Part shown: piece by piece, positions 12,144 to 12,694 of the stretch
Numbering within the stretch: position 1 is the stretch's first letter
Layout: each line of letters begins with the position of its first letter
NCBI GenBank assembly: GCA_046497225.1
Contig: JAWOGA010000056.1
Span: 1-12,694 of the forward strand
Length of the DNA: 12,694 bases
Source of the DNA: JAXHLG01 sp046497225
GTDB taxonomy: Bacteria > Patescibacteriota > Minisyncoccia > Moranbacterales > DUUL01
Direction: 5' to 3'
Notes under the pieces: generated by a model
Told to the model about the DNA's origin: nothing
Seen by the model: only the letters and a program-made list of their open reading frames with translations
Databases searched by the model: none
Position numbers and translations under genes: made by a program

Positions 12144-12694
12144 TTACTTCCCATCCCTCAAATACTCAATCTTATAAACCACACCTCTTTGGTCATCGCT
12201 TACCAGCATTATTCCTTCCGGGAAAATCTCCACATCTACCGGGCGGCCGAGTTTTTCATCATCTTGAGCGAGCCAGCCGGAAATAAAATCAGAACGTTTC
12301 TGTAGATTTCCTTGGTCATCAAGATCAAAATGCATCAATTTGTATCCTGTTGGTTCAGTTCGGTTCCAGGAGCCGTGATAAGCTACGATTAAATCAAGCC
12401 AGTAATCTTCCGGCCAATTTTCTTCCGGGACAAAATCCAATCCCAAAGGAGCCGAGTGGGCTTGCAAGTCAATATGGGAAAGAGTTTTGTTTTCGCAGTT
12501 AATATCTACCCCGGATCTAAAGGTGTTCTCCCGAATGTTTTTTCCGTAGCAATATGGCCCTCCGTAATCGTTGCCTTCTTGGATAATGTTGATTTCATCC
12601 GGGGGTGTGTTGTCGCCAAGGTTCTCTCTGCCCATTTCCGTAGCCCAAATGTCGCCGTTAACGGGGTTGGTGGCCATAAAAACCGAATTTCTCA
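12144..12694 (-). CDS. PQQ-dependent sugar dehydrogenase, C-terminal part (cut by window edge)
   Basis: The 3' part of a soluble glucose/sorbosone dehydrogenase-type beta-propeller, which oxidises sugars with PQQ and is normally secreted. The frame is open through the right edge (RNSVF precedes the first Met), so the 5' end and any signal peptide are outside. Visible family elements: GDIWATEMGRENLGDN with the following PPDEIN, then GNDYGGPYCYG, HSAPLGLDFVP, and VAYHGSWNRTEPTGYKL; it ends GVVYKIEYLRDGK. The conserved E-G-R-x-N-x-G-D segment and the HGSWNR element match this family rather than other propellers. About 183 residues are visible. CPR bacteria do not generally make PQQ, so the cofactor might be scavenged or the substrate differ; this is inference. 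No terminator directly follows; the stop abuts heptad filler. Confidence 0.88.
   Translation of the reverse strand, partial: RNSVFMATNPVNGDIWATEMGRENLGDNTPPDEINIIQEGNDYGGPYCYGKNIRENTFRSGVDINCENKTLSHIDLQAHSAPLGLDFVPEENWPEDYWLDLIVAYHGSWNRTEPTGYKLMHFDLDDQGNLQKRSDFISGWLAQDDEKLGRPVDVEIFPEGIMLVSDDQRGVVYKIEYLRDGK

Overview
The window is an AT-rich bacterial chromosome segment. It carries compact housekeeping genes, three tRNA genes, and intergenic gaps that are unusually rich in degenerate repeats. The gene complement is bacterial: two-subunit PheRS, RNase HII, ribosomal proteins uL1 and bL33, and RarA. I see a nearly complete absence of Shine-Dalgarno sequences, a displaced rpmG after rplA, two tRNAs without an encoded CCA, and A/T-rich filler made of approximate 7-base words. 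Together these suggest a Candidate Phyla Radiation (Patescibacteria, Parcubacteria-like) genome. The lineage is inferred from style and gene content, not from a marker tree.

Layout, left half (minus strand): a ZIP-type metal transporter (65-796), then pheS-pheT-rnhB (5276 down to 924). pheT and rnhB overlap by ATGA, while pheS and pheT are separated by 220 bases of heptad filler. Upstream lies rplA followed by a 53-codon rpmG (bL33) and a clear intrinsic terminator at 5366-5390. rplA has a good promoter and a structured leader whose outer helix ends just before its start codon.

Middle: a plus-strand tRNA-Phe/tRNA-Gly pair diverges from rplA and ends in a probably bidirectional terminator. 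That terminator also serves a minus-strand unit made of an ABC exporter half-transporter followed by a protein-L-isoaspartate methyltransferase (pcm). The exporter has a near-consensus promoter. Behind it is a 610-base gene-free region containing a long imperfect inverted repeat (about 9359-9774), then tRNA-Leu(CAG) with its own promoter.

Right half: directly downstream of tRNA-Leu is a composite repeat zone (9934-10203). It has a perfect 49-base direct repeat in two copies, a 156-base stem-loop with 20-21-base arms, internal hairpins, and a second copy of a tRNA-like GGCACCA end. After a terminator comes rarA, whose promoter sits so close to the ATG that the message may be leaderless. Next is a small zinc-ribbon/coiled-coil protein with the only canonical Shine-Dalgarno in the window and a strong terminator. 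The right edge holds the 3' part of a PQQ-dependent sugar (sorbosone/glucose-type) dehydrogenase on the minus strand.

The genes do not form a new multi-gene pathway. Most of the coding content is translation (PheRS, tRNA-Phe, L1, L33) and genome or protein maintenance (RNase HII, RarA, PCM). The unexplained material is in the non-coding DNA: the composite element after tRNA-Leu, the long inverted repeat before it, and the recurrent 7-base-period filler in at least six gaps.
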